14,562 nt of DNA. Origin: a bacterium. Its GTDB lineage: Bacteria > Vulcanimicrobiota > Vulcanimicrobiia > Vulcanimicrobiales > Vulcanimicrobiaceae. Positions 7,204 to 13,929 of this stretch are shown one piece after another. The notes under the pieces are model-generated. The model made no database searches, was not told where the DNA came from, and saw nothing but the letters and a program-made list of their open reading frames with translations. The stretch covers positions 1 through 14,562 of the forward strand of contig JAKBCP010000004.1 in the NCBI GenBank assembly GCA_021807645.1. Direction: 5' to 3'. How positions within the stretch are numbered: the first letter of the stretch is position 1; the number at the start of each line of letters is the position of its first letter. Both the position numbers and the translations under genes were made by a program.

Positions 7204-8979
7204 CTATAAAGGCGTTACCGAGAACTGCTGGGGCGTAATCACAAGGTCGTAAGGATAGTTGAACCCTGAACCCTCGATGGCTACGCTTGGAGAGCTCGCG
7301 CTTGTAATTGGTGGTTGGAACTCAAGCAAGCCGCCGTGGTTGGCGCCGCCAATCACATTTGTAACGTAAAGATTTCCGGTCGCATCGAAAGCGATCCCCC
7401 ACGTGTCGTAACTCGTCGAGGTGCCGACCGGCATGTTGATCGTCACCGCGGGAGCTTCGCCGGTACTAAACGGCTTGGTAAACTCCTCGATCGAGCCCTT
7501 ACTCGTCGGTCCGCCGTTATAGTTGGCAACCCAAAGATTTCCGCTTGGATCGATGGCGAGACGGTTCGCCCCGTTAACTCCGCTGCTAATCGTCGCGGCC
7601 GGACTGCTCGTGGCAGTGAGCGGAAGCGAGAAGACGTCAACGTCGGTCGACTCACCGACGAAAAGCGTGCTCCCAGCTATCGCCAAACCGGCCGGATAGG
7701 AGTTCGTGCTCACCGTAATTGCAGGGCCGGTGTACGGCGGCGCAAGCATTACAACGGTCTTTGCGGCACTGACCGCAAAATAGAGGTTGCCGCTTGCGTC
7801 GGTGGCAACGCCGGAGGAACTCGAGGTCCCATTCGGCAGCGCCGTCGGAGCCGCCGAATAGGGTGCCGTGTAGAGCGAGGCGTTACCATTGCCATTAGCC
7901 ATAACGAGATCGCCGCTCGGCGTCACGGTCATCTGACCGGTAAAGCTTCCGCCAAGGTTATTAGTGACCGACGGGCTCGTATATGGCGCTAAAAGCTCCT
8001 GAAGGGTAGTCGTGTTGCCGTAGGTTGCGGAGAATATATCACCGTGCGCATCTTCGGTAAGAGTGCGAGGGCTAATACCGAGGTTAGCGATCGATGCGGG
8101 CGTCTGCGCAGAGCTCGTGAGCGGTAAGGTGAAGCCGAGGATTTGATTGGCCGAATAATTTGCAACGAGCACGTATTGCGGAGTCAGCGTCGCGGTGACC
8201 GCTTGCAGTAGAACGCAGACCGCTCCCGGCAGCGTGCAAGCGTTCGTTTCGCCCGCCGGGTAGCTCGCAGTAACATTTATGATCTCGGTGCCGCCAACCG
8301 CCGGAGAAACCGGGGCAAACGATATGAGGTTCGGTCGGCTCGCCGTCGGTTGCGTTATCGTCGCGACCGCCGGTCCCGAGCCGGCGCTCGCTGTGAACGT
8401 CGGCGCGCCAGCGCCGACGATAAAGTTGCCGTCGGCATCCTGCGCCAGCACATTCACCGCGTTCGTACCCGCACTCAAGACTTTGATCGCCGTCGGTATG
8501 CCGCTGAGCGTTAGCGGCACGAGATTACTCTGATTCGCCGTAACGGTGAATGCGACGCTCTGCGCGGTCGAGAGCGCGTTCCCAGTTCCGTTCGGGCCGT
8601 CGTAGGTGGTGATCGATGCCGTGTACGACCCGGCCGCCAAACTCAACGAGATCGTACAGACGGTGCTCGCGAGCGAGCTCGTACACCCCGGGGAGCTCGG
8701 CGTCAGGCCGACCGTTTGGCTGAGCACGTTGGTCGCGCCCTGCAACACGGCGATCGTCATCGATTGCGTCGCCGGCGAGACGTACGCCGGGCTTCGCCCG
8801 GTCGCAGTCGTTTTTGGCGGCACCGTGATCGCAAAACGAACGGCACTCGTCGCTCCGTTTGTCTGCTTCGGTATCGTCGAGCCGAGCCCGCCGGAAGCTG
8901 CCCCGCCGCCGCCGCATCCGGCAAGCAGCGCGAGAGCGGTACAAATCGCAGCAACGCGAGATCCGGGAACAAAGCGCAT
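7204..8979 (-). CDS. secreted lipoprotein with Ig-like domains and a seven-blade beta-propeller (paralogue 1)
   Basis: This is a 591-residue predicted lipoprotein. The signal peptide ends in a lipobox LLAGC (Cys22), followed by a Gly/Ser/Thr linker containing GSTIPKQTNGA. Residues about 45-265 look like two Ig-like beta-sandwich domains, each with a close Cys pair (GCTSSLASTVC and NACTLPGAVC). From about 268 to the end there are seven blade motifs of the type G-N-L-Y-V-A-N...L-x-x-F-x-P, for example QYVLVANY, GDIFSATY, GDLVMANG, GNLYFAVS, STLFVGES, GNLWVANY and GNLYVTNV. This resembles NHL/SMP-30-like propellers. It would be anchored in the outer membrane or on the cell surface, and its ligand is unknown. 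The start at 8979 is fixed by AAAGGAG six bases upstream and by the signal peptide; an upstream start at 9036 would bury the signal. It lies 56 bases downstream of its paralogue. Confidence 0.88.
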   Translation of the reverse strand: MRFVPGSRVAAICTALALLAGCGGGGAASGGLGSTIPKQTNGATSAVRFAITVPPKTTATGRSPAYVSPATQSMTIAVLQGATNVLSQTVGLTPSSPGCTSSLASTVCTISLSLAAGSYTASITTYDGPNGTGNALSTAQSVAFTVTANQSNLVPLTLSGIPTAIKVLSAGTNAVNVLAQDADGNFIVGAGAPTFTASAGSGPAVATITQPTASRPNLISFAPVSPAVGGTEIINVTASYPAGETNACTLPGAVCVLLQAVTATLTPQYVLVANYSANQILGFTLPLTSSAQTPASIANLGISPRTLTEDAHGDIFSATYGNTTTLQELLAPYTSPSVTNNLGGSFTGQMTVTPSGDLVMANGNGNASLYTAPYSAAPTALPNGTSSSSGVATDASGNLYFAVSAAKTVVMLAPPYTGPAITVSTNSYPAGLAIAGSTLFVGESTDVDVFSLPLTATSSPAATISSGVNGANRLAIDPSGNLWVANYNGGPTSKGSIEEFTKPFSTGEAPAVTINMPVGTSTSYDTWGIAFDATGNLYVTNVIGGANHGGLLEFQPPITSASSPSVAIEGSGFNYPYDLVITPQQFSVTPL

Positions 8980-8985
8980 ACGGTA

Positions 8986-8990
8986 CTCCT
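8986..8990 (-). promoter_or_regulatory. Shine-Dalgarno sequence deciding the start of lipoprotein paralogue 1
   Basis: On the minus strand AAAGGAGT precedes the ATG at 8979, with its AGGAG core six bases away. It supports the start at the signal peptide (MRFVPGS) over one 19 codons upstream. Confidence 0.7.
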
Positions 8991-9035
8991 TTGCGTCGGT
9001 GTCGAGCGGGGCTTCGGGGGAAAGCCGTTCCATCA

Positions 9036-10820
9036 TTACGGCGTTACCGAAAACGCCGATGGCGTGATAACGAGGTCGTATAGGTCATTAAAATTTGCGG
9101 TCTCGATGGCGACTTCCGGCGTACTCGCACTCGTAATCGGCGGCGTGAACTCCAATAGGCCGCCGCCATTGGCTGTGCCGCCGGCACTGTTTGCGACGTA
9201 GAGATTGCCGGATGAATCGAAAGCGATTCCCCACGGAGTGATACTCGTCGAGGTGCCGACCGGGAGGTTGATCGTCACGGCCGGCGCTTCACCGGTACTA
9301 AAGGGTTTAGTAAACTCTTCAATCGTACCTTTGCTAATCGATCCGCCGGTGTCGTTCGAGACCCAGAGATTCCCGCTTCCATCGAGTGCCATCCTATAAG
9401 CTGCCTTGACACCGCTGCTCAGCGTTGCGATCGGTACGCTCGTACTCGTTAACGGGAGCGAAAAGACATCGACAGCCGACGACTCACCGACAAAGAGCGT
9501 GTTGCCCGAGATGGTAAGGCCGTAGGGGACCGAAGTCGTGCTAACCGTGACCGGTGTGCCGGTGTACGGGGGAGCGAGCATCGTCAACGTACTCGCACCT
9601 TCATTGCCGAAATAGAGGTTGCTGCTCGCATCGAAGGCGACCCCATACGTGGGCGTGGTAACGCCGCTCGTGAGCGCCGTCGGAGCGCCCGAATAGGGCG
9701 GAGAATAGAGCGACCCGCCGGTGCCTCCTCCGTCGTTCGCCAGTGCCAAGTCTCCATTCGGTCCAACCGCCATTTGATAGGGATCGTCGCCTCCGAGAGT
9801 ATTCGCGACCGTCGCCGTGGAGTATGGCGGTGGAATCTTCCATACCGTGGCCGGGGAAGCATACGCCGCGGAAAAAACGTTACCGTTATTGTCCTCAGCA
9901 AGTAGGAAGTCGTCCGCTCCCAAGGAAAGCGCAATGGTCGGTGCTTGTGTAGGGCTGCTGAGCGGTAGCGAATAGCCAAAAACAAACCCGTTGGTATAGC
10001 TGGCAGCCATTGCCATCGGTGGCAACGCCGTCGCGGTGATCGCCGACGAGAGCGAGCAGACCGCCCCGCTCATCCCGCAGGTGTTGCTCTGCCCCACCGG
10101 ATAGCTCGCCGAAATGCTGAGGCTCTCCGTGCCGTAGACGACAGGTGAAGCCTGAACGAACGAGATCAGGTTCGGGTGACTCGCCGTCGGCTGCACGACT
10201 GTTACGACCGCCGGGCCGGAGCTCGCGCTCGCCGTGAATGTCGGGGCGCCCGCACCGATGATGAAGTTACCGTCGGCATCCTGCGCCAGCACGTCGACTG
10301 CGTTCGTGCCTGCATTCAATACTTTGATCGCGGTCGGAATGCCGCTCAGCGTTAGCGGCACCAGCGTGCTCTGATTCGACGTCACGGTAAACGCAACGTT
10401 CTGCTCGGTCGATAGCGCGTTCCCCGTGCCGTTCGCGCCGTCGTAGGTGGTAATCGACCCGGTATACGAGCCCGCGTTCAGGGAAGAGATCGTGAGGGTG
10501 CAGGTCGTGCTCGCGAGCGAACTCGTACAGCCGGTCGAACTCGCGGTGAGGCCGACCGTCGCGGTCCCCAGGTTGTTTGCGCCCTGATACACCGTGACCG
10601 TCATCGATTGCGTCGCCGGCGACACATACGCCGGGCTACGGCCGCTGGTCGCCGTTTTCTGCGGCACCACGACCGAGAAACGGACGCTACCCGTCGCTCC
10701 GTTCGTCTGCTTCGGTATCGTCGAGCCGAGCGAGCCGGAGCCCGCCCCGCCGGCGCAACCGGCCAGAAGCGCTAGAGCGGTAAGAAACGCGGCACCGCGC
10801 GAACCGGGAACAGAACGCAT
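9036..10820 (-). CDS. secreted lipoprotein with Ig-like domains and a seven-blade beta-propeller (paralogue 2)
   Basis: This 594-residue lipoprotein has the same architecture as its downstream neighbour: signal peptide with lipobox LLAGC (Cys22), GSTIPKQTNGA linker, two Ig-like domains (Cys pairs GCTSSLASTTC and TCGMSGAVC), then seven blade motifs from about residue 266. The blades include GNVFSAAY, GDLALAND, SNLYFGNE, NTLFVGES, GNLWVSND and GNLYVANS. The SPAYVSPATQSMT and AGTNAV-x-VLAQDADGNFI-x-GAGAPTFTAS blocks are nearly identical between the two, while blades 1-3 differ most. The ATG at 10820 begins the signal peptide. A GGGGG four bases upstream is only a weak ribosome-binding site. Longer in-frame starts (to 10979) would add an Arg-rich leader with no signal character. 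It is probably the first gene of a unit running to 7204, and it diverges from the small lipoprotein gene at 11028. Confidence 0.88.
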   Translation of the reverse strand: MRSVPGSRGAAFLTALALLAGCAGGAGSGSLGSTIPKQTNGATGSVRFSVVVPQKTATSGRSPAYVSPATQSMTVTVYQGANNLGTATVGLTASSTGCTSSLASTTCTLTISSLNAGSYTGSITTYDGANGTGNALSTEQNVAFTVTSNQSTLVPLTLSGIPTAIKVLNAGTNAVDVLAQDADGNFIIGAGAPTFTASASSGPAVVTVVQPTASHPNLISFVQASPVVYGTESLSISASYPVGQSNTCGMSGAVCSLSSAITATALPPMAMAASYTNGFVFGYSLPLSSPTQAPTIALSLGADDFLLAEDNNGNVFSAAYASPATVWKIPPPYSTATVANTLGGDDPYQMAVGPNGDLALANDGGGTGGSLYSPPYSGAPTALTSGVTTPTYGVAFDASSNLYFGNEGASTLTMLAPPYTGTPVTVSTTSVPYGLTISGNTLFVGESSAVDVFSLPLTSTSVPIATLSSGVKAAYRMALDGSGNLWVSNDTGGSISKGTIEEFTKPFSTGEAPAVTINLPVGTSTSITPWGIAFDSSGNLYVANSAGGTANGGGLLEFTPPITSASTPEVAIETANFNDLYDLVITPSAFSVTP

Positions 10821-10907
10821 AAAACCCCCACAATGGTAGCAATGACGGGAGAGCAACGAACGCAAACGAGCGGTCGGATCCCGCTCGAACGTTGGCGCTG
10901 CGATTCC

Positions 10908-11008
10908 AGGAAACTGGTGTTTCCTCCCCCTTCTCCTCCACCTTCCGGAGAACGAAAGGTGCCGAGGCAGGAGCTGCAATGATGCGAGCGAACCGCCCCC
11001 TCACTCGC
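10908..11008 (+). other. hairpin-rich leader between divergent lipoprotein genes
   Basis: Three inverted repeats lie in a row in the 207-base divergent gap. The first is AGGAAAC-TGGT-GTTTCCT (10908-10925). The second is a 10-bp stem, CCTC+CACCTT pairing with AAGGTG+GAGG and a 2-base bulge (10935-10967), with an 11-base loop. The third is GCGAG/CTCGC (10984-11008), just before the AAGGAG of the small lipoprotein gene. A 20-base pyrimidine run (10920-10939) overlaps the first two. They may form a structured 5' leader for the plus-strand gene or operator-like sites shared by both directions. I do not recognise a known riboswitch class, and no promoter boxes are convincing. Confidence 0.3.
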
Positions 11009-11014
11009 TACTGT

Positions 11015-11020
11015 AAGGAG
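11015..11020 (+). promoter_or_regulatory. Shine-Dalgarno sequence of the small lipoprotein gene
   Basis: AAGGAG lies seven bases before the ATG at 11028, which favours this ATG over the adjacent in-frame TTG at 11025. Confidence 0.7.
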
Positions 11021-11027
11021 AGTCTTG

Positions 11028-11786
11028 ATGTACTTTCGGCGGCCGTTTTTTTTGGGATACGCGCTTCTAGCGATCGGAGCGCTCGCCGCATGCTCCTCGG
11101 GTGGAGGAAGTGGGTCAGGAACCACTACCCCACCATCGGCGCCGGCGCTCACCGTCAACCTCATCGGGCAGCTGCAAGCCGTTGGAAATATAGCCGTTCT
11201 GCAGGTGAGTCAGCCCGGTTTCGTCGGTCCCTATACGATTACGTCGAGCAACGGGGCGGTGTTGAGCCTTCAGCAGAAACTGCAGTCGACGCAGCGCGCC
11301 CCCCAATCCGGCGGGCCGCAAACGATCATCAGCCCGAACGGCCAGGCCTATGTGACGGCACTCTCGCAGGGTTCGGCATCGATTACCGTCAACGGCTCCG
11401 GCGGTCTTACCGTCACCCCGACGACGTTGCAAAATATTACGATCGGACCCGCCACTCCGAGCCCGAGTCCAAGTGCGAGCGCATCGCCGACACCGACGCC
11501 TAATCCGCTCGCCGTAACCCCGACGAGCCTCGCGCTCACCGGCACCGGTTCGAGCAATGCACAGACCCTTGTCGTAACGGAGAGCGGCTACACCGGAACG
11601 TTTACCGAAAGCGATACCTGCAGCACGATTGCGACGGTCACGCCGACGAGCGGAACCGGGCCCAGCTTCACCTTCACGGTGACCGGTGTAAGCGCCGGAA
11701 CCTGTACCGCGACCTTCGCCGATACGAACGGGCAGCACGTAAGCGCCACCATCGGCGTAACGACGACGGGAGTCGTCATTCAGTAA
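11028..11786 (+). CDS. small secreted lipoprotein with Pro/Ser/Thr linker and Ig-like beta domains
   Basis: This 252-residue protein has a signal peptide (YFRRPFF then a hydrophobic run) ending in a lipobox ALAAC (Cys22), followed by an SSGGGSGSG flexible stretch. The first domain (about 38-140) is rich in beta-forming residues and contains an LQVSQPGFVGPYTI block. A TPSPSPSASASPTPTPNP linker follows. The second domain (about 160-252) contains a two-Cys arrangement (SDTCSTIATV and SAGTCTATFAD). The layout suggests a surface lipoprotein with two small Ig-like or BACON-like sandwiches joined by a stalk; no enzymatic motif is visible. It is transcribed divergently from the propeller lipoproteins and ends in a strong terminator, so it is probably monocistronic. 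Function unknown. Confidence 0.85.
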   Translation: MYFRRPFFLGYALLAIGALAACSSGGGSGSGTTTPPSAPALTVNLIGQLQAVGNIAVLQVSQPGFVGPYTITSSNGAVLSLQQKLQSTQRAPQSGGPQTIISPNGQAYVTALSQGSASITVNGSGGLTVTPTTLQNITIGPATPSPSPSASASPTPTPNPLAVTPTSLALTGTGSSNAQTLVVTESGYTGTFTESDTCSTIATVTPTSGTGPSFTFTVTGVSAGTCTATFADTNGQHVSATIGVTTTGVVIQ

Positions 11787-11813
11787 GGCCACGCGAAGCC
11801 TGGGGCAACAGAG

Positions 11814-11847
11814 AAGAGCGCACTGCTTTTTTGGGCAGTGCGCTCTT
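11814..11847 (+). terminator. rho-independent terminator
   Basis: A perfect 13-bp stem (AAGAGCGCACTGC at 11814-11826, its complement at 11835-11847) encloses an 8-base loop and is followed by a T-rich tail (TCTTTCTCATTCTC). It starts 28 bases after the stop at 11786 and ends 7 bases before the minus-strand stop at 11854. It may therefore serve both directions, although the T tract is better on the plus side. Confidence 0.88.
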
Positions 11848-11853
11848 TCTTTC

Positions 11854-12093
11854 TCATTCTCGCATGATTTTATAGTCGGTCATCGCGCCGAGGTACTGCT
11901 CGCCAAATCCGATCCATGTCGCGTTCGCGCATAGCTCTTCGGCGACGGCCTTCTCGTGGCGGACAACGATCGGTGCGCCGGCATCGACGTTACCTTCCGC
12001 GGCGTCTATCGCCGTTCGGAACCCTAAGAAACGGGAATCCGGCGGGAGGACTGGGAAACGCCGAACCCCATGAAGATCGACGAGATTCGGCAT
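11854..12093 (-). CDS. hypothetical protein, probably a truncated gene 3' end
   Basis: This minus-strand frame of 79 codons is convergent with the small lipoprotein gene and abuts its terminator. From about codon 26 on (FRTAIDAAEGN...HEKAVAEELCAN...FGEQYLGAMTDYKIM, stop) it has the amino-acid balance and GC-rich third positions of a real gene. The first 25 codons do not. Its only possible ATG (12093) lies 24 bases inside the start of the divergent transporter gene, which is unusual for two intact genes. I therefore think the convincing part is the retained C-terminus of a longer protein whose 5' part was replaced when the transporter arrived. No family is recognised. It could also be a genuine short orphan gene. 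Confidence 0.38.
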   Translation of the reverse strand: MPNLVDLHGVRRFPVLPPDSRFLGFRTAIDAAEGNVDAGAPIVVRHEKAVAEELCANATWIGFGEQYLGAMTDYKIMRE

Positions 12094-13317
12094 GGTTTCG
12101 AGCGACCGTTCTGGGTCGCCAACATCAGCGAAATTTTCGAACGCCTTTCTTACTACGCCGTCTTCTCCACGCTCGCGCTCTATCTCAACCAGACGCTAGG
12201 ATTTTCCAGCGCGCTCTCGGCAAGCCTCAGCGGGATCTTCGGCGGCGCCGTCTGGGTAATGGCGATCTTCGGGGGAGCGCTCGCCGATCGAATCGGTTTC
12301 CGTCGCGCGCTCTCGGCGGCATATTTTATTCTAACCTGCGCCTATTTTATGGTCGGTTCGATCGGCGCACCGTGGCTCGCACCCGTCCGCGCCGTCGTGC
12401 CGCTCGGCCTGTTAGCAGGCGTGATCCTCTTCTTGCCGGCGCTCGGCGTCGCGCTGGTAAAACCGTCGGTCGTCGGCACCACCGCCCGCTCGTCGAAAGA
12501 GAGCGTTCGCTCTATCGGGTATGCCATCTATTACACGATGGTGAACATCGGCAGTACGCTCGGGCCGTTTCTGGCGGGTTGGCTGCATTCACGACTTCCG
12601 CCCCAAGATGTTTTTTTGATCGCGGCCGTCAGCGTCTTTCTGATGTTCTTTATGGTGCTGACATTCTTTCGCGAACCACGAGCGCGCGAACGTGAAGCAT
12701 CGAACTCTTTCGCAAAGACCACGCGCGATTTCCTAACGGTCTTCAGCAACTGGCGATTCGTACTCTTCCTCGCGATCTTCTCGGGTTACTGGATCGTTTA
12801 TTGGCAGCAGTATCTCATTCTCCCGATCTACATTCACGACTACGTCGACCCGAATGCCAACACCGCGATGATTCTCATCACCGATCCGCTCATCGTCATC
12901 ACGCTCACCGTTGCGATGAATGCGCTCACGCGACGCATCCCTTCGTTCCGCGCGCTTACGCTTGGAACGCTCGTCACATCGGTCGGCTGGCTGCTCATCG
13001 CAACGAAGGCAACCGTGCTGATGGCAATCCTAAGCCTGGTCGTGCTCGCACTGGGAGAAATTATCCAGTCGCCGCGTTACTATGAATACATCTCGCGCCT
13101 TGCACCTCCCGGGCAACAGGGCACCTACATGGGCTTTGCGTTTCTCCCGATCGGCATCGGGTCGATCGTCGGCGGCTGGTTCGGCGGCACCCTGCTTCAG
13201 CATTTTGGTACTGCCGGGCAGCACCCGGCAACGATTTGGTGGATCGTTACCGGTGCCGGCGTCGTCACCGCGCTGCTGCTGTGGATCTACGATACAGCTC
13301 TGAAACCCGTGACGTAA
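12070..13317 (+). CDS. MFS transporter of the POT/PTR (proton-dependent oligopeptide) type
   Basis: This is a 415-residue polytopic membrane protein with about 12 hydrophobic helices. Helix 1 carries the POT-family E-x-x-E-R-x-x-Y-Y motif (E21, E24, R25, Y28, Y29), linked in that family to proton coupling and peptide binding. After helix 2, GGALADRIGFRRAL is the general MFS loop motif. Near the end, LGEIIQSPRYYEYISRLAP carries a glutamate (E330) at the position of the conserved helix-10 glutamate and proline of POT proteins, followed by GTYMGFAFLPIGIG. At 415 residues it is shorter than the 14-helix bacterial di/tripeptide carriers, so it may lack the two extra helices of that group. The substrate is uncertain: peptides or other small solutes with protons. 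The ATG at 12070 is the only reasonable start because a TAA lies in frame at 12025. The ribosome-binding site is weak (GGGAA). Confidence 0.88.
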   Translation: MKIDEIRHGFERPFWVANISEIFERLSYYAVFSTLALYLNQTLGFSSALSASLSGIFGGAVWVMAIFGGALADRIGFRRALSAAYFILTCAYFMVGSIGAPWLAPVRAVVPLGLLAGVILFLPALGVALVKPSVVGTTARSSKESVRSIGYAIYYTMVNIGSTLGPFLAGWLHSRLPPQDVFLIAAVSVFLMFFMVLTFFREPRAREREASNSFAKTTRDFLTVFSNWRFVLFLAIFSGYWIVYWQQYLILPIYIHDYVDPNANTAMILITDPLIVITLTVAMNALTRRIPSFRALTLGTLVTSVGWLLIATKATVLMAILSLVVLALGEIIQSPRYYEYISRLAPPGQQGTYMGFAFLPIGIGSIVGGWFGGTLLQHFGTAGQHPATIWWIVTGAGVVTALLLWIYDTALKPVT

Positions 13318-13339
13318 CGCGCGCGGGAGCGGGAGCAGC

Positions 13340-13378
13340 GCCTCGATACGCTGCCTTCGGCAGCTACTCGGCGTGACA
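13340..13378 (-). repeat. intergenic hairpin element (REP-like), seed of the adjacent tandem repeat
   Basis: Read on the minus strand it runs GTCACGCCGAGTAGCTG, then CCGAAGGCAGC, then GTATCGAGGC. The core GCTGCCTTCGGCAGC forms a 6-bp stem with a 3-base loop. The TGTCA-CGCCGAG-hairpin-GTATCGA layout is that of short dispersed intergenic elements seen in several uncultured soil and peat bacteria. Only one full copy is in this window, so its repeat status is inference. It follows the transporter stop, with no T tract to make it a standard terminator. Confidence 0.4.
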
Positions 13379-13465
13379 GATCAGCTACTCGGCGTGGCAG
13401 ATCAGCTACTCGGCGTGACAGATCAGCTACTCGGCGTGACAGATCAGCTACTCGGCGTGGTGGAT
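13361..13465 (+). repeat. tandem repeat, five units of 21 bp
   Basis: Five head-to-tail units start at 13361, 13382, 13403, 13424 and 13445, each opening CAGCTACTCGGCGTG. Units 1, 3 and 4 are identical, unit 2 has one change (GTGGCAGAT for GTGACAGAT), and unit 5 diverges in its last six bases. The unit is the arm of the hairpin element at 13340-13378. Because 21 is a multiple of three, the array is open on both strands (heptads QLLGVTD on plus, RRVADLS on minus). Neither frame has a credible start or any other protein-like feature, so I treat it as non-coding. Confidence 0.92.
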
Positions 13466-13503
13466 AGGCCGTATGCAGCGCGTGCCCGAAAGGCCTACCC
13501 ATC

Positions 13504-13926
13504 ATGCAACGATCCGCCCCGAAAAATCTCCACTGGCCCGGGCTGCTCGCCGCGCTTCGCCTCTGTGAAGGCGTGAAGGTCTTTCTGCGCATCGGAACGA
13601 CGAGCGAGCCGGCCGGAGAGATTCGCACGCGCGCCGCGGCTCGCGGCACCGAATTCTGCCTCTTTGAGGGGGAGGAGCCGGTTTCGCGGGCTGCACTGAT
13701 CGAGCGACTCGAACACCTGGCGGCGCATCCCGACCGGCGCTTCGCTGCAGCCGCACGCATTCACGTAAACGGCAGCTTCGAACTCGTCGAACGTGCGATC
13801 GACGATTCTATCGCCGGCGCACTCTGCACCGTCGTCGTCGCGCGCAGCGCCGGCGGACGCTTCGAGCCCCTACGTGGAAAAGCTCCACATACCACCGGGC
13901 GCAGTAAACGCATTAAAACCGGGTAG
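13504..13926 (+). CDS. hypothetical protein, 140 residues
   Basis: A small basic protein with GC-rich third codon positions and AAAGG ten bases before the ATG. The visible segments are a helical start (LLAALRLCEGVKVFLRIG), an acidic middle (FCLFEGEEPVSRAALIERLEHLAAHPDRRFAAAARIHV) and a Gly/Arg/Lys-rich tail (GKAPHTTGRSKRIKTG). No signal peptide, membrane helix or known catalytic motif is visible, so a cytosolic product is expected. I do not recognise a family. It is convergent with the GH114 gene, with three bases between the stop codons and no terminator between them. Confidence 0.55.
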   Translation: MQRSAPKNLHWPGLLAALRLCEGVKVFLRIGTTSEPAGEIRTRAAARGTEFCLFEGEEPVSRAALIERLEHLAAHPDRRFAAAARIHVNGSFELVERAIDDSIAGALCTVVVARSAGGRFEPLRGKAPHTTGRSKRIKTG

Positions 13927-13929
13927 ACA

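Noticed and set aside
7315..7992. Plus-strand frame of 225 codons inside lipoprotein paralogue 1
   Set aside because: It lies opposite the propeller blades and its product is Arg-rich with no family features, so it is a shadow of the minus-strand gene.
10940..11010. Possible glycine riboswitch (GGTGCCGAGGCAGGAGCTGCAA resembles GCCGAAGGGGCAA)
   Set aside because: The flanking GGGAGAG and CUCUCAGG elements of the class are missing, and the downstream gene is a lipoprotein with no link to glycine metabolism.
11115..11792. Minus-strand frame of 225 codons opposite the small lipoprotein
   Set aside because: The product is an Arg/Gly-rich shadow. The plus strand has the lipobox, ribosome-binding site and terminator.
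11916..12695. Plus-strand frame of 259 codons overlapping the transporter
   Set aside because: Its product is Arg-rich and low in hydrophobic segments. The other frame gives a full POT-like transporter.
13361..13465. CRISPR array or a heptad-repeat protein in the 21-bp repeats
   Set aside because: Units abut with no spacers and no cas gene is near. Neither translated frame has a supported start or a protein-like continuation.
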